A stretch of 64,000 nucleotides of DNA from Emmonsiellopsis sp. PD_33 (Eukaryota; Ascomycota; Eurotiomycetes; Onygenales; Ajellomycetaceae). The stretch's first letter is position 1, and each line of letters begins with the position of its first letter. The notes beneath the pieces were generated by a model. It saw nothing but the letters and a program-made list of their open reading frames with translations, made no database searches and had not been told where the DNA came from. Location of the stretch: positions 1 through 64,000 of the forward strand of contig JANTQF010000117.1 in NCBI GenBank assembly GCA_032988165.1, written 5' to 3'. A program made the translations under genes and the position numbers. Positions 20,892 to 33,600 of the stretch are shown piece after piece.

Positions 20892-23337
20892 TCAAGGATA
20901 AAACCTCCCCTCCCCACTAACACCCGACCTCCTCCTCAACCCCGTCCCATCCCGCAACCCCGTAGTATCAACCTCCGACCCCGTACTAACCAATTTCTTC
21001 TGTGAAACAGGCACCTTGGTCAACTTCTCAAACGCCTCCTCTTCCACTTCCTTCTCCTTTTGTTCCTTCTCGGCCTTCTTCTGCTTCAACAACTCCTCCC
21101 TTGCCTCCCCATCTTGCAAACTGCTACTATTGTTAACATCATCACCAGCAACGGTGGCACCACCAAGCAACTCATCCTCCGCCTTCCTAGTCTCATCCGC
21201 AGCCTTCTTCTCAACTTCCTCCCGCGCCACGACAACCTGCCACGACGGCCTCGCCTCGTCACCAAGCGCCGTGCCGGAGGGGCTCTGGATCTTCAGCTTC
21301 CGAATCGTCGCAACGAACGTGCACATGAACTTATTGCTTCTCTTCGCCCTCAGCATCTCATTGCTCCAATTCTCCTTATGCGTGAATGATACACGCAGCT
21401 CCATCTTATTCATTTCATGAATACTGGCAACACTCAGCCCCAGCGCCGGTTGGTAGTCGCGGTTATTTTCTTTCAGGAAGGTCTCTAGCTCGGACCGTAG
21501 CGCCATGATGGTGGCGAAGGGGGTTTTGACGTTTATGAAAAACGAGCGGCCTTCCTTGTTCGCGCCGCTGCGGGTTATGTTCTCTATACGTAAGCTATTG
21601 AGGCGGTCGTTAGGGAGTTGGACGATAGCGTTGTTGTCCAGCCGCTGGAAGACGGTGTAGAGGATGGATTCTTGCACGACGATGCCGGTGACGGGGGGTC
21701 CACCGTTGTAGACTTCGACGCGGTCTCCGATATCGTAGGGCTATTCGAGGTGTTTAGGTAAGTATCGAGCATGACTAAATAGGTAGAGAGCAGTAAATAA
21801 GGATAGAAACAAACTTACGTGATCGAAAAACACAAAAACGCAACCAGCGACGAATTTGTGGATGGTGCGGCCGACGGCGAAACTGAGACCAAGAGCGATG
21901 ACACTAACAGTCTGCTGGATTTCTTTGATCGTCGGAACGTATAAGACCAGGATAAAGAAGATCATGACCAATGCAAGGAATAGCACGCCAATCCAGTCGG
22001 CAGTATTGATGCAATGATTGATGCTAGCCATTCCCCGATAGATATCCCTTCGGATCCGCCCAGCTTCGATGACGGTCCACACCATTTCTTCAAGTTTAAT
22101 TCCCTTATTCTCGTTTTTGTCAAGGGCCTTGAAATGCTGCAACGCTTCCTCGCGCCGGTATGGTCCCAGCACCTCAGCAACATCTTCCGCGGTCAATTGT
22201 TCTTGGCCTTCAGAGGTAAGGGACTTCCAGATGCGGCTGGCAAGAGCAGCGGACGCTTTCGGGTCCGCCAGAGCACGTTCAACGATGGCGTAGGAACCGC
22301 TATGGCTCATCCAATGCGATTTGGATTCGGATTTGATTCCAAAGTAAGCTGATGTCTTCTTATTGCCCCAGCCCATTTGCCGGAGGAAATCCCCTGCCCC
22401 TGCAGCGGAGATGTCTTTTGTGGGGGTTTCTTGGTTGATAGCGGTGTCCTCGGCGATAAATGCGCTACTGCCCACGGGGTACAAGTAGACTGATGCCTCG
22501 TAGAGAGTCACGAGAGCAATATGCATTTCTTTAGACTGGGTGTTTTTCCCTTGATTTCCGCGGTAGTGGAAGTGAATCCTGATATAGAGCATGACGATCT
22601 TCTCGGCAAGGTAAAATGCTCCCCAGAATGTAACATGATGAAGAACGTCATCAATGGTGTCATCCCAGCCCCAGCTATCCGGGTCCTTATTCCAATTTAC
22701 AGCCAGTAGCTTATTTTTATCGATCAACTAGTTATATAACCTGTCAGGTACACGTTTTAAGGAGTTGATTAGCTGATACGAACCAGATGGAAAGAGATAT
22801 ATGATCCAAGTATGGTTCCACAAACCACAAACGGAAGTCTCATCGTCCGGAAAATTCTCCAATATCTCTGTTGCGCTGGATTGACGTATCTATCAATGAG
22901 TCAGCATTCGTTCCATAACTGCTGACCATCCCCCTTTCTAGTGTTTGCTCTTACCTTGCAACAAATCGAAAAACATAGGGGAAAGCCATTATCAATATAT
23001 CAGAGGCGCATCCGGATAACCAAGTAGCTTCCAACCAAGCAAATAGGTAAAATACAAAGTTCTCCTCCTGTTTTACCTTCAGCTCTTTCTCCGTCGTAAT
23101 TTTAAGATTGTCGAGGTCCTGGTCGTTGCGAAAGATGACTATGGGAATGGCCAGTGCTACTGCCACAAGCACGACTATCAATCCATACCCCACCCCCCAT
23201 ATCATATGCCGTCGCCATCCGGCACGCTGGGGCTTGGATGGCTTGGAGTCATTCACCTTCTCAAAGGTTCGGTTAGAGGGTATGGTGGCGAGATTCACCT
23301 CTTCCTCAGAAGGGTCCCGCCGTTTTTTGAAGAACAT
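20892..23337 (-). CDS. EF-hand MscS-type mechanosensitive channel (Msy1/Msy2 family)
   Basis: Four exons (23337-22955, 22889-22784, 22727-21819, 21740-20892) encode about 748 residues, with phases consistent. After a charged N-terminus come TM segments at about 52-76 (GLIVVLVAVALAIPIVIF), 96-125 and 140-162, then one near 195. An EF-hand-like loop (DKNENKGIKLEE) follows; its sixth position is Lys rather than Gly. Next come a further TM pair and the MscS pore and beta domain (VSVIALGLSFAVGRTIHKF, then PYDIGDRVEVYNGGPPVTG). The C-tail has a Lys/Glu coiled stretch. Fission-yeast Msy1/Msy2 are endoplasmic-reticulum channels that regulate calcium on hypo-osmotic shock. A CAG directly before the ATG resembles an acceptor, so a further 5' exon is possible. 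Confidence 0.88.
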
Positions 23338-26256
23338 CTGAACCAAAATCAAAATAAACTAAGAGGGAATGGATTGCAGACAAAAGCAGAACATAGGGAA
23401 GATCAGAAAGTATTGACAAATGAATGTGAGAGAGGCAAGGAATGAGAAGGAATGAGAACTTTGAAGAAGAAAAATAACAAGCAACTAGCTGACCAAATGC
23501 GCAGGCAATGACAGAGTTAAATATCCCAACGGCAAGATATCTAGAGCCCACAGTCACATTCCCTCGGATCATACCAACAAGGCTTCAATGTGATCCTCCG
23601 CTGGTTTGAGCCTCTCGTAGGATCGCAGGGGAAACTGCAAAAATAGAACATCGGCACTTTGGTGGCCGACCCCCTTTTCTGTTTTGGTGGGTCCGATGTA
23701 TTTGACTCCGACGGCCGATGACAACATCGGTAGATTGATAAGGGTGAATGTATCAGAATACTGGAGGACAGATCTGTGAGCACTACCTGCCAATGCTAGA
23801 AGCCCGATCTAATAGTAATTGGTATGTATACTGCAAATCGACAAGAGATGGTACGGCTATAGAAAACCCGAAGTTGAGAATAAGGACCACCAGGGACAGT
23901 CTTGTTCGCTTTGGCTCTTGGTCAAACTCTTTGTATTTTCTGTGTGGGCCAACACCATCGAGCCAAAGGTTAAAATTAGTATGCCAAAGATAAAGGACCC
24001 GAGCTCTTGTCCGCATGGTGGCAGTGGGCAGTCATCTCCAGACCTCAATCGCCAGCAGCCACGAACCTAGCCCGACATATGCGAAGAAGCATTGGCTTCC
24101 AAAGGATCTGTAGAACATAGTTCATGTCCTGCGGCGAGCTAAATATTACGGGCCAAGCACTTTAAACAAGCTTGAATCCCACAATGATCCTTCGGAGAGG
24201 CCACGCGTGCGTTGAGCAACGTCGGCGGCTCGCGGTGGGGCGAGGGGGTGAACAGAATGGAGAGATATGGATTCTCTGCTGCAGTTTGCCCAAAACAGTG
24301 AACGCAGCTAGAGATTTCTGGGTAGCCATATGCCGCGTGTTCAGCGAGCGGACTCATCCTCAACCTTGGACGGCTCCGTGAGCAGTGCCAGCGAGGAGAG
24401 AAGGAGGAGAAGAAGGAGGAGAAGAAGGAGAAGGAGAAGAACGAGATGCAGGCCCGGGGAGAAGTTATTCAGGTCCGGGGAGAAGTTGAGCCGCAGACTC
24501 GGTCGCTAACTCGTTAGGGCCTTGGCGCTCGTATTCCCCAATTCCTTGGCGCAACCTTGGAAGAAAAGCCCGCCAAGCATAGAAGCGATGCTTCTTACAC
24601 GCGGAAAACGGCTGTTATGAGCGGCTCCAAGACAGGCCAGACCTGCCCAGGCGCAGCGAAGTCGAGGTCCAGGGCAGAGCAAAGGCGCGTGGTTTTGCTT
24701 CGTGCCAGGCCAGGTGGGTATCAGTATTCCGAATCGGAGGACCATATTCTGTGGGAAGGATTTTTTGTATAGACTGCTGCTAACTTAGCATAGAAACCCT
24801 TTCAAGCGGTCCAACATGGAGGCCGAGAACAGGCAGCTCAAAGTCTCGCCAAATCAGAGTTCATTCTCGGGGCTCTCAGCGGAAATCTGAAACTGATGTC
24901 TGGGCTTCCATAGGGTAGCCAAATGCAGGCCGGGAAGGCAAGGGGCAAAGAACCTTCATTCCAAACCCTCTGATAACCGTGTCCCTGGGAATGCCAGTAG
25001 CCATTACAATATACATAACAACCTATTACACCCAGACCAAAGGATATTACCGAAAGCCTCGAGGAGAATCATCCTACGCCCAAGGGTAAGGGGTATTATG
25101 ATGCTCACAACTCCCATGGTGGGTCTGACATTTGAACATGAGCAGTGATGTTCTCAACGGCTCCTCAAATAAATCCTATCCAAGCACACCATGCTTAAGT
25201 CAAAGACTGACCACTGGGCCGCTGTGTGAGAGACACCTTGGCTGCGGAAGAGAACCGGCTGTTGACATGATTGTTAGGGCTTCGCCTGAATCATAATGTT
25301 GAGCTGGGATGGAGGTAGGAGGATTGAACCTGTCCATCAAAAATCTGATAGTTGAAGTTCCGTTAATTCGTGCCCTGTCGTCTGGTGGTATTCCACGGCG
25401 TGTATTTCTCCGCGAGGAGCTGGTGGGACATGGTGAGGACAAGGTGCGAAGGAGGGGGTGTATATGAATGCAAGGCACTCGCACTAATGTTCGGGAGAGT
25501 GCACCCCAATCCTTATAAACCATATAGATATTTGGCCATGCATGGATGGCACAAACAGCAATCAAGCGGACGGCGAGGGACAAAGAAATAAACTCAGGAA
25601 TGCGGGGGGCTCAAGGTATATTCCAGGCATATATACTTCGGACCGAACAGCCGCGGGGTCTGGATCGGTTGATTGTCAGGGGTAAAGCCAACGGTTATGA
25701 ACTGCGTGGCAAAAGCGCAGAGCAGTTGAACGCGTAAATTATTCCGTAGATGCATTATCATTACAACATCTGCCTCGAATTAATTCAGGTGTTGGTGTTG
25801 CTGGTGGTGATAAAGCCGCCAAAGACCTAACTAAACCCCGGATTTCCCCAGCCAGCCCCAGATAACTATCGGAGTTCGGTTAAATATGGCCCGTCGGATA
25901 TCAGCCTGACCACACCCAACCACCTCCATCATCGCCAAACATACCCCACGAACCCCCTCCAAACGCTGCTGGATGCTACCCTATCCTGCATGGTAGCGGC
26001 CTCTAGTCTCTGCTTCCCCTCGTTCGTCGTCTGACTGCCGCTGCGCTGCGTGGCATGGTCCCCCTCGTCTGCCATAGCATGCAGGTCACATCATCCCCTG
26101 CACACCCATCCACCACCTCCTCCTTTGCCCCGAGCTATTACTCTGAAACCTAAGCATCATCAACTGCTGCTGGCCGCCACATTCTCTCACATCTGGCGGG
26201 TGCCAGCGTTCTTTTGGAACACTGTACGACTACGCCAACAGCTCTGAATCGTGAGG
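23338..26256. other. intergenic region, MscS promoter to transhydrogenase promoter
   Basis: There is a 2.9-kb gap between divergent genes. Apart from a purine tract (next entry), only short frames without recognisable products are present. The part adjoining 26257 is C-rich (CACCTCC-type), as in housekeeping promoters. Confidence 0.4.
24393..24441. repeat. purine (GAG/GAA) tract
   Basis: A 49-nt run made only of A and G, built from GGAGAA and GAAGGA steps. Homopurine tracts of this length can form triplexes. It is noncoding here as far as can be seen. Confidence 0.7.
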
Positions 26257-29200
26257 ATGCGTCCCACTCTGTGGCCCTGCCGGGGCGGTCCTCGGGTGGA
26301 CTCCGCTCACCTCTCGCAGCGCGTTGTCTTTGCCGTTTCTGGTTGGTTCAAACAGCCTCCACCTCCCTTCCCCATCTCCAAAGCTCTGGAATAGGTTCGG
26401 AACTAATATGGACTCTTTGGCATAGCTCTCCAGTTACGCCGGTTCTCCTACTCCGTCCCGAAATGGAGCGAGGAACAAAAGAAACCATCCACCCCGCCGA
26501 AACTAATTACCTCCGTACCGTACTCCGCCCTGACAGTTGGAATCCCCTTTGAAACCTATCCGAACGAGCGTCGTGTCGCAATAACCCCTCAGAACGCGGC
26601 TCTTTTGCTAAAGAAGGGCTTTTCACGTGTCTTGATTGAGCGTGGAGCTGGTGCCGCAGCTCAATTCACAGATAGCGCTTACGAGGACGCAGGAGCTATT
26701 CTGGTGGACAGGAAGTCAGTCTGGTCAGACAGTGACATCCTGCTCAAAGTTCGCGGGCCCTCTCTCGATGGCTCGAATAACGAGGTGGCGGCGTTGCGCG
26801 AGGGAAGCACCCTCATATCGTTCTTGTACCCCGCACAGAACAAAGAACTAGTCGATGCGCTTGCGGCTCGTCGAGTGACTTCTTTTGCTATGGATATGAT
26901 TCCCCGTATTTCCCGAGCTCAGGTGTTCGATGCCTTGAGGTATATTGGACCTATCCAAAACTCGTAATGAAATTGCTCACAGTTTCCTAGCTCTATGGCA
27001 AATATTGCTGGTTATAAAGCTGTTTTGGAAGCTTCCAATTATTTTGGTCGGTTTTTGCCAGGCCAGGTTACAGCGGCTGGGTAAGTAATAAATATTGAAC
27101 TCATACGTCCGGCTAGTGAAGGCAATGAATGTCGGCTAACGATCCACAATCTAATCGTGTAGCAAGGTATAAATAATCCAGCTAAAAAGTTTCAATTTTC
27201 CAGAACTGGTAACACTAATCAATATCTAGATTCCCCCTGGAAAAGTTCTTGTTATTGGTGCAGGTGTAGCTGGTCTCAGCGCCATCGGTGCCGTATGTGC
27301 CCTTTCCACTTTAATGGTTTTTCCTGTTCTCACGGTTTGCGCAGGCTCGCCGTCTTGGTGCAATCGTCCGAGGTTTTGATACACGATCCGCAGCGCGTGA
27401 ACAGGTGCAGTCTCTAGGTGCCGAATTCGTTGAAGTCGACATCCAGGAAGATGGCTCCGGTGCTGGCGGTTACGCCAAAGAAATGTCCAAGGAATTCATC
27501 GAGGCTGAAATGAAGTTGTTCATGGAGCAGTGCAAGGAAGTAGACATCGTTATTACTACTGCGCTCATTCCTGGACGACCAGCACCGAAATTGATTAAGA
27601 AGGAGGTAGGTGTCGGAACTAATAGTATTCTGCCATAACTTCATGCTAATATTTTTAACTAGATGGTCGAAGCAATGAGACCAGGCTCAGTGATAGTTGA
27701 TCTAGCTGCTGAAGCCGGTGGAAACTGCGAATTGACTGTCCCTGGACAATTGAACGTACACAACGGCGTGACTGTTATAGGTTCGCTTGATTTCGAGCAT
27801 GGTTAACTATTGCTGCTAACCTATTCCTAGGATACACGGATCTTCCCTCCCGGCTACCCACACAATCATCAACGCTTTATTCGAATAACATTACCAAGTT
27901 CCTCTTTTCGATGGCCCCTGAAGAAAAACACTTTGGCATTGATCCTACAGATGAGGTTGTTCGTGGTTCAATTGTTACAGAGAATGGCGAAATCCTCCCC
28001 CCGGCTCCACGACCTGCTCCCCCACCTGCTCCTGCTCCAAAAGCTGCGGCTGTTGAAGGCAAGGAGGCAGAAACTTTGGCCCTGACCCCATTCCAAAAGA
28101 CTTCGCGAGATGTCGCTACCGTAACAGGCGGAATGGGATTAGCAGTAGCTCTAGGAAAAGCCACTGGCCCATTGTTCATGAGCAACGTATTTACCGCTGG
28201 ACTTGCTGGACTTATTGGCTACCGTGTTGTGTGGGGAGTCGCCCCTGCTCTACACTCCCCTCTAATGAGCGTAACGAACGCGATTTCAGGTAAGAATACA
28301 TTATCCTCTGCTGACGAGTGTCACTCACATGGTCCGCAATTTAGGTATGGTCGGTGTTGGTGGCTTGTTTGTCATGGGAGGAGGATATCTTCCTTCAACA
28401 TTCCCAGAAGCTCTTGGTGCCCTATCGGTCCTACTAGCATTCGTAAATGTATCCGGCGGATTCGTCATCACCAAACGGATGTTGGATATGTTCAAACGTA
28501 TGTTCTCATCTGATTCCTCCCCAACCCGCTAGTCATTTCTAACGGAACAAACAATAGGCCCAACCGATCCCCCTGAATACTCATGGATGTATGCCATTCC
28601 CGGTCTGTTGTTTGGTGGGGGCTATATTGCCGCTGCAAGCACTGGTATGGCCGGACTTGTGCAGGCTGGATATCTCGTCAGCAGTCTACTATGTATTGGT
28701 AAGCTTATAACTATACTTCCTCTGGGTATGTATGCACTGTTGGCTGACATTGTAACCTAAGGTTCACTTTCTGGTCTCGCATCCCAAGCGACAGCTCGGA
28801 TAGGTAATAGCCTTGGAATACTGGGTGTGGCCTCTGGCATGCTCGCGTCTCTCGCTGCTGTTGGTTTCTCGCCTGAGGTTCTTGCCCAGTTCGTCGGAGT
28901 TGCTGGTCTTGGAGGCCTTGTTGGTGAGTTAAACCCGCCCCCCCGAGCAGAAATATAATGCGATTTCGCGATTCTAACTGCCTTTAGGTGCCCTGATCGG
29001 TCGTCGCATTACACCCACTGGATTGCCTCAAACGGTTGCTGCGCTGCACTCCGTTGTCGGATTGGCTGCGGTTCTTACAAGTATCGGAAGCGTCATGGCC
29101 GATCTGGGATCTATCTCAACCCTTCACCTTGTTACCGCGTACCTAGGAGTTCTAATTGGTAATTATGACCCTACACCATATTCCAAACATTAAATTAAGA

Positions 29201-30612
29201 GTATATAGGTGGTGTTACATTCACGGGCTCAATTGTTGCCTTCCTCAAACTTGCTGGACGCATGTCTTCGCGTCCCACGATCCTCCCTGGCCGACATGTG
29301 ATTAATTCATCCCTGCTTGGAACGAATGCTGCTTTGATGGGTGCCTTCGTCACTATGGCTCCAGGTGCCCCCGTGGTGGCAGCTGCCTGCCTGGGAGCTA
29401 ATACGATACTTAGTTTCGTGAAGGGATTCACAACAACTGCTGCCATCGGTGGTGCTGATATGCGTAAGTTATCTATACATACAGGCACCCTGGTTAGGTT
29501 TTCAACTTGCTGACAAGGAATGCTTGTCTGCTAGCTGTCGTCATCACTGTTCTAAATGCCTATTCTGGATTTGCATTGGTTGCAGAGGGCTTTATGCTTG
29601 ACAACCCATTATTGACGACTGTTGGATCACTCATCGGAGTTAGCGGTTCAATCCTGTCATATATCATGGTAAGTTCCTCGAACCGACACCCGTTGATGAA
29701 AGTGCCTGCTGACATTCGTTCCGCAGTGTGTTGCAATGAATCGGTCGTTGACAAATGTGTTATTCGGGGGCATATCTGCCCCAAGTGCAGCCGAGCATAA
29801 AATTGAAGGAGAGATATCTAAAACTTCGATTGAAGATACGGCTGAATCTCTAGCCAATGCAGAGAGCGTTATCATCGTATGTTCTTGTGTTATTCACATA
29901 TTTTGGTGGTTTAGACTGACTATGTTTTAGGTTGTCGGTTACGGTATGGCCGTTGCGAAAGCCCAATATGCAATTTCCGAAATTACCCGGATGCTACGAG
30001 CCAAGGGCATCAAAGTCCGGTTCGCAATTCATCCCGTTGCTGGAAGAATGCCAGGTCAATGTAATGTTCTGCTAGCAGAGGCTTCTGTGCCGTATGACAG
30101 TAAGATTTACCCCCTTATCGATTGGTAACATGCATGGGACTAATCAATCCCTTTAAGTTGTCTTGGAGATGGACGAGATCAACGACGACTTTGGTGAAAC
30201 GGATGTAACTCTAGTCATTGGTGCCAACGACACCGTGAACCCCATTGCGCTTGAGCCTGGCTCCGCCATTGCTGGCATGCCTGTCCTCCATGTATGGAAG
30301 AGCAAGGAAGTCATTGTTATGAAGCGTGGCATGGCTAGTGGCTACGGTAGGCCTACCTCAGATTCTTCCCCACCGGAAGCCCTATACAATTTCCCAAATC
30401 CTTGCTAACCACAACCAATATCTGGTCTTATAGCCGATGTGCCAAACCCCATGTTCTACATGCCCGGAACAAAGATGTTGTTCGGAGACGCGAAGACTTC
30501 TTGTGACGGTAAGCTTGTTGATTTCGCGACCAGTGTCCTCCCAAGGAAACACCTTAGCTAACTACCATTTCCCCTTTTAGCAATTCAACACGCCATCGAT
30601 GCGCGGAAATAA
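26257..30612 (+). CDS. mitochondrial proton-translocating NAD(P)+ transhydrogenase
   Basis: Nineteen exons give 1074 residues. Exons are 26257-26341, 26426-26939, 26991-27080, 27163-27166, 27230-27292, 27345-27605, 27663-27780, 27831-28289, 28345-28497, 28558-28698, 28762-28923, 28988-29158, 29209-29463, 29535-29668, 29727-29876, 29931-30099, 30158-30346, 30434-30508 and 30581-30612. Every junction keeps frame, and most introns are phase 1. The order is an Arg-rich presequence ending RRFSYS, then the AlaDH/PNT NAD(H) domain (PNERRVAITP, VLVIGAGVAGLSA), then the membrane domain. The NADP(H) domain is last (VVGYGMAVAKAQ, VIGANDTVNP, FYMPGTKMLFGDAK). The enzyme uses the inner-membrane proton gradient to make NADPH from NADH. 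Exon 4 is only 4 nt. The first exon is the least certain part. Confidence 0.9.
27163..27166 (+). other. 4-nt microexon of the transhydrogenase gene
   Basis: The sequence GTGTAG|CAAG|GTATAA places four nucleotides between an acceptor and a donor. Joining exon 3 (ending GCT-GG) directly to exon 5 (starting ATT-CCC) shifts the frame. Inserting CAAG gives Gly-Lys and restores the family-conserved AAGKIPPGKVLV. Reading through CAAG without the second splice meets TAA within two codons. Confidence 0.8.
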
Positions 30613-33600
30613 ACCCAAACTGCAAGCTACCCAGCAAGGAAATCCAAATTGACCTCTGGCATCCCTGGCGCCCACGAGTCACAACGAACAAATGCAAACG
30701 ACATATTAAATACCAACCAGCCAACGGACGAAAATGAATAGATGGATGGATGGATAAGAATTGAAAGAAATTAACACTTTCTCATAGCAAGTGTTTCCTC
30801 CTTTTCTTTCCCAGCGTGCAAAAATTTGTATACCCCCATCGCGCATGCATGCAAGCGAAGCAATTTTCCTTGTCGAAAGATCAAATTAAATCTATTCAAT
30901 AGAGGTTTCATTAGGAATATTTGGCAACCCACTTCTTTCTTTTCTTTCGCCATTTTCTCCCTCTATCTATATATGCTTGCCGCCTTCGCGAAAGCGAGAA
31001 CTGTACCATCGATACTCCAGATATTTTTGCATTTTAGAGGCGTGCATACACCCCCCCGTGCCAGAGGGCTTTCTCCGGGTAGCCTATCGTATATTGTTGG
31101 CAGCATCATCTCATATATCACATCATGTCCTTGTTGTTTTTTCTCTTTTCTGCCCGCTTTGTTCGTCAATTTGAGCCGGTTTTTTGTCAATTCCAATGCC
31201 TCCATATCCCGCTCCACTGTCGTTTATTTTTATATTTTATTTCCATTTATTTATTTATTTATTTATTCCCTTTTCAGCTTTTCCATATTGCCCTTCCTTC
31301 CCCCATTGCTTCTATCCTACTGAACTATAGTTTGCCCCTTTGCGAACAACAAATAAACTAAAATACAAATATACAGAGTTTTGTTACCACTTTCGTGAAA
31401 CCTCCATTAACATGCGCCTAAACGTATGAGGTACAGAGTTTGTTAGCTAGATGCGCCATATTCCACAACTTCCAGTTGAGCTTGGGTACCTAGTACCTAC
31501 CTACCTACCCACCCTATATTTACCAACAATGTAAAGACCGCAGGCCGAGGTTGGCACCCGGAACGGGAAGAAGTGGCTATACGGCCAATACTGGGATTAC
31601 TTGAAGATTCAAGAGGGATATATTCATTCTTTCTCTTGGAAAGGGCTCGTGGGTTCCTAATTCTAGATTTGCGTCCTGCCGGAAAGGAAATACTAGAAAG
31701 TGGATGGCTGGATGGGAAGGGGATGGATGTAAGGGATGGTAAAGCCTTCTGGCTTTTTGATAATGATGTCCTGATGACTCGAGATGGACGGATGTTGCCC
31801 TGGATGCTGACGGTTGTGGGATGGGTTGGAGTAGAGAGTTGCGGCATGGGGGGGTGGCGATTAATAGGGTTGAACGATTTGTCTACCTATTGAAGTTGGA
31901 GAAGCAAGGCTAGATAGGGAGAGAAGCGCTTATTCTATGGTGCTCACATAACCCTGCTGCATGGAAGTTTCTTGGTGATTGGGGACAAGCGTGGCCCGAA
32001 AAGATGACAGCTGCCAAGAAACAGTTCTTGGGCTGCGTAGCAAAATGCTCCTCAGATTTAGGATAATTAGTAAGAGAGATACTTCAAGGAGGTATCTCAT
32101 GTACTGGGATAAGCAGCAGGCCTGGGACGTAACTTATCCAACACGGCCCGGCGGTTCGTTATTGAGGTGGCGTTTCAATGGGAGAAAAAGGGGGCGGGGC
32201 GGGGCGGTTGGGTGATGGGATGGGGCTCACAATTGAATACCGGAGATTTTCCTTTAGTCCAATTGTATGGGACCGATTAGCATCATGCAGAGAGAGATAT
32301 TTATTAACTCGACAAGAGGAACCTCCACGAAGCTTTTGACGGTGGATATAAAATGTCTTGAAAATTTTGCTACTGGGAGGTACCCATCACGACGCAGGAA
32401 CAGGAACCGCAAAGCTTGGCCTGGCCCAGCCACCTCTGATATGAGAACTATCCCCCATGTGCCACTGAAGATCTCTTGCCTCAGGGGGTCACAATCACCA
32501 ACCAAGGGTTTCCGTCTCGGTAGTTATTTAGGGGCTCAACTTCCAGCCACCTCACCTCGGCCTCGCGTCTTTTGGAATCGGGATCGGTGCGCGATGCATG
32601 GAGTGGCATTGACCGTGTATTGAGAGTCAAAAACTCTCTCTCTTTTTTTTTATTATATATCTCTGTGCTATCCAACATCCAAACCTCAAGATCTGTCGTT
32701 GACTCGTGAGGCCTACAAAAAAAAAAAAAAAAAAAAACCCTCGCGCGGCCTAACGTTGCTGCAGAGCCAGGAGCAAGCTAAGCTCCGATAGTTGACTAAG
32801 CTAGCAGCACGGCACTATTGGCTCCACTCCAATACAGTGATCGACAGCGCCCTTGCAAGCTGTGTATGTATGTTACGGTATGTATGGCTGATACTTATCT
32901 TTCGTGTCTAGCGCTGGTATCTTACCGTACGGTATCGTTGGCCGATGATTTTGCAAAACGCCAGACTTGCTCCGTATCTCTCTATCTACGGAGGACGCAA
33001 GCGGCGTTCGAGATGATGGAAGATGGTGAAATGATGGAAAGGCCAGAGGGTTTATTGGCGAGAATGGCCCCGGTGTACGTTCAGCCATCGAGGTCCTCGC
33101 TGGAGACCTAGATCGCGATGACGGAAGAGTGGCATGATGCGATGGCACAATATCAGACGTCAAAGGCTGAGAAGGCAGAATACGCTGCTTCATCCACCAT
33201 CTCCGCAGCTATCGCCACCAAGATGACTGCCTTGCAGATGGAGCGGTGAGAGCCGCACTAAATGTTGGCAAGTCATCAGACCATGCTATGATCTACGACG
33301 TTCATCTGGCTCCTCACAACTTCGACGACAAGCCTGGAAGTGCCATGCTATCCAAATACGAAGGCAATGGAGGACTATCATAAACGGCATACTATCAAAA
33401 ATACTCAGCATGAAAAGCCTACGGTTATTGTGTAACTTCCTTCCATAACCACCCCCGAACCCTACGATAGATCTATCTTGGCATGAACTGGATCGATCAG
33501 GCGAGCAATAAGATGGACGGAATTGATGCAGCAATGAAGAGATCGTATGGAATGACTAGCAAATTTCCCTTGACCAACAGAAATAAATAACCGGTCTAAA

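Noticed and set aside
22897..22903. TGAGTCA inside an intron of the MscS gene as a CpcA site
   Set aside because: About eight such heptamers are expected by chance in 64 kb, and this one lies within a gene, not a promoter.
32717..32737. A21 run as the tail of a retroelement
   Set aside because: No retroelement coding sequence or target-site duplication was seen beside it. Simple homopolymers also occur at 37723 and elsewhere.
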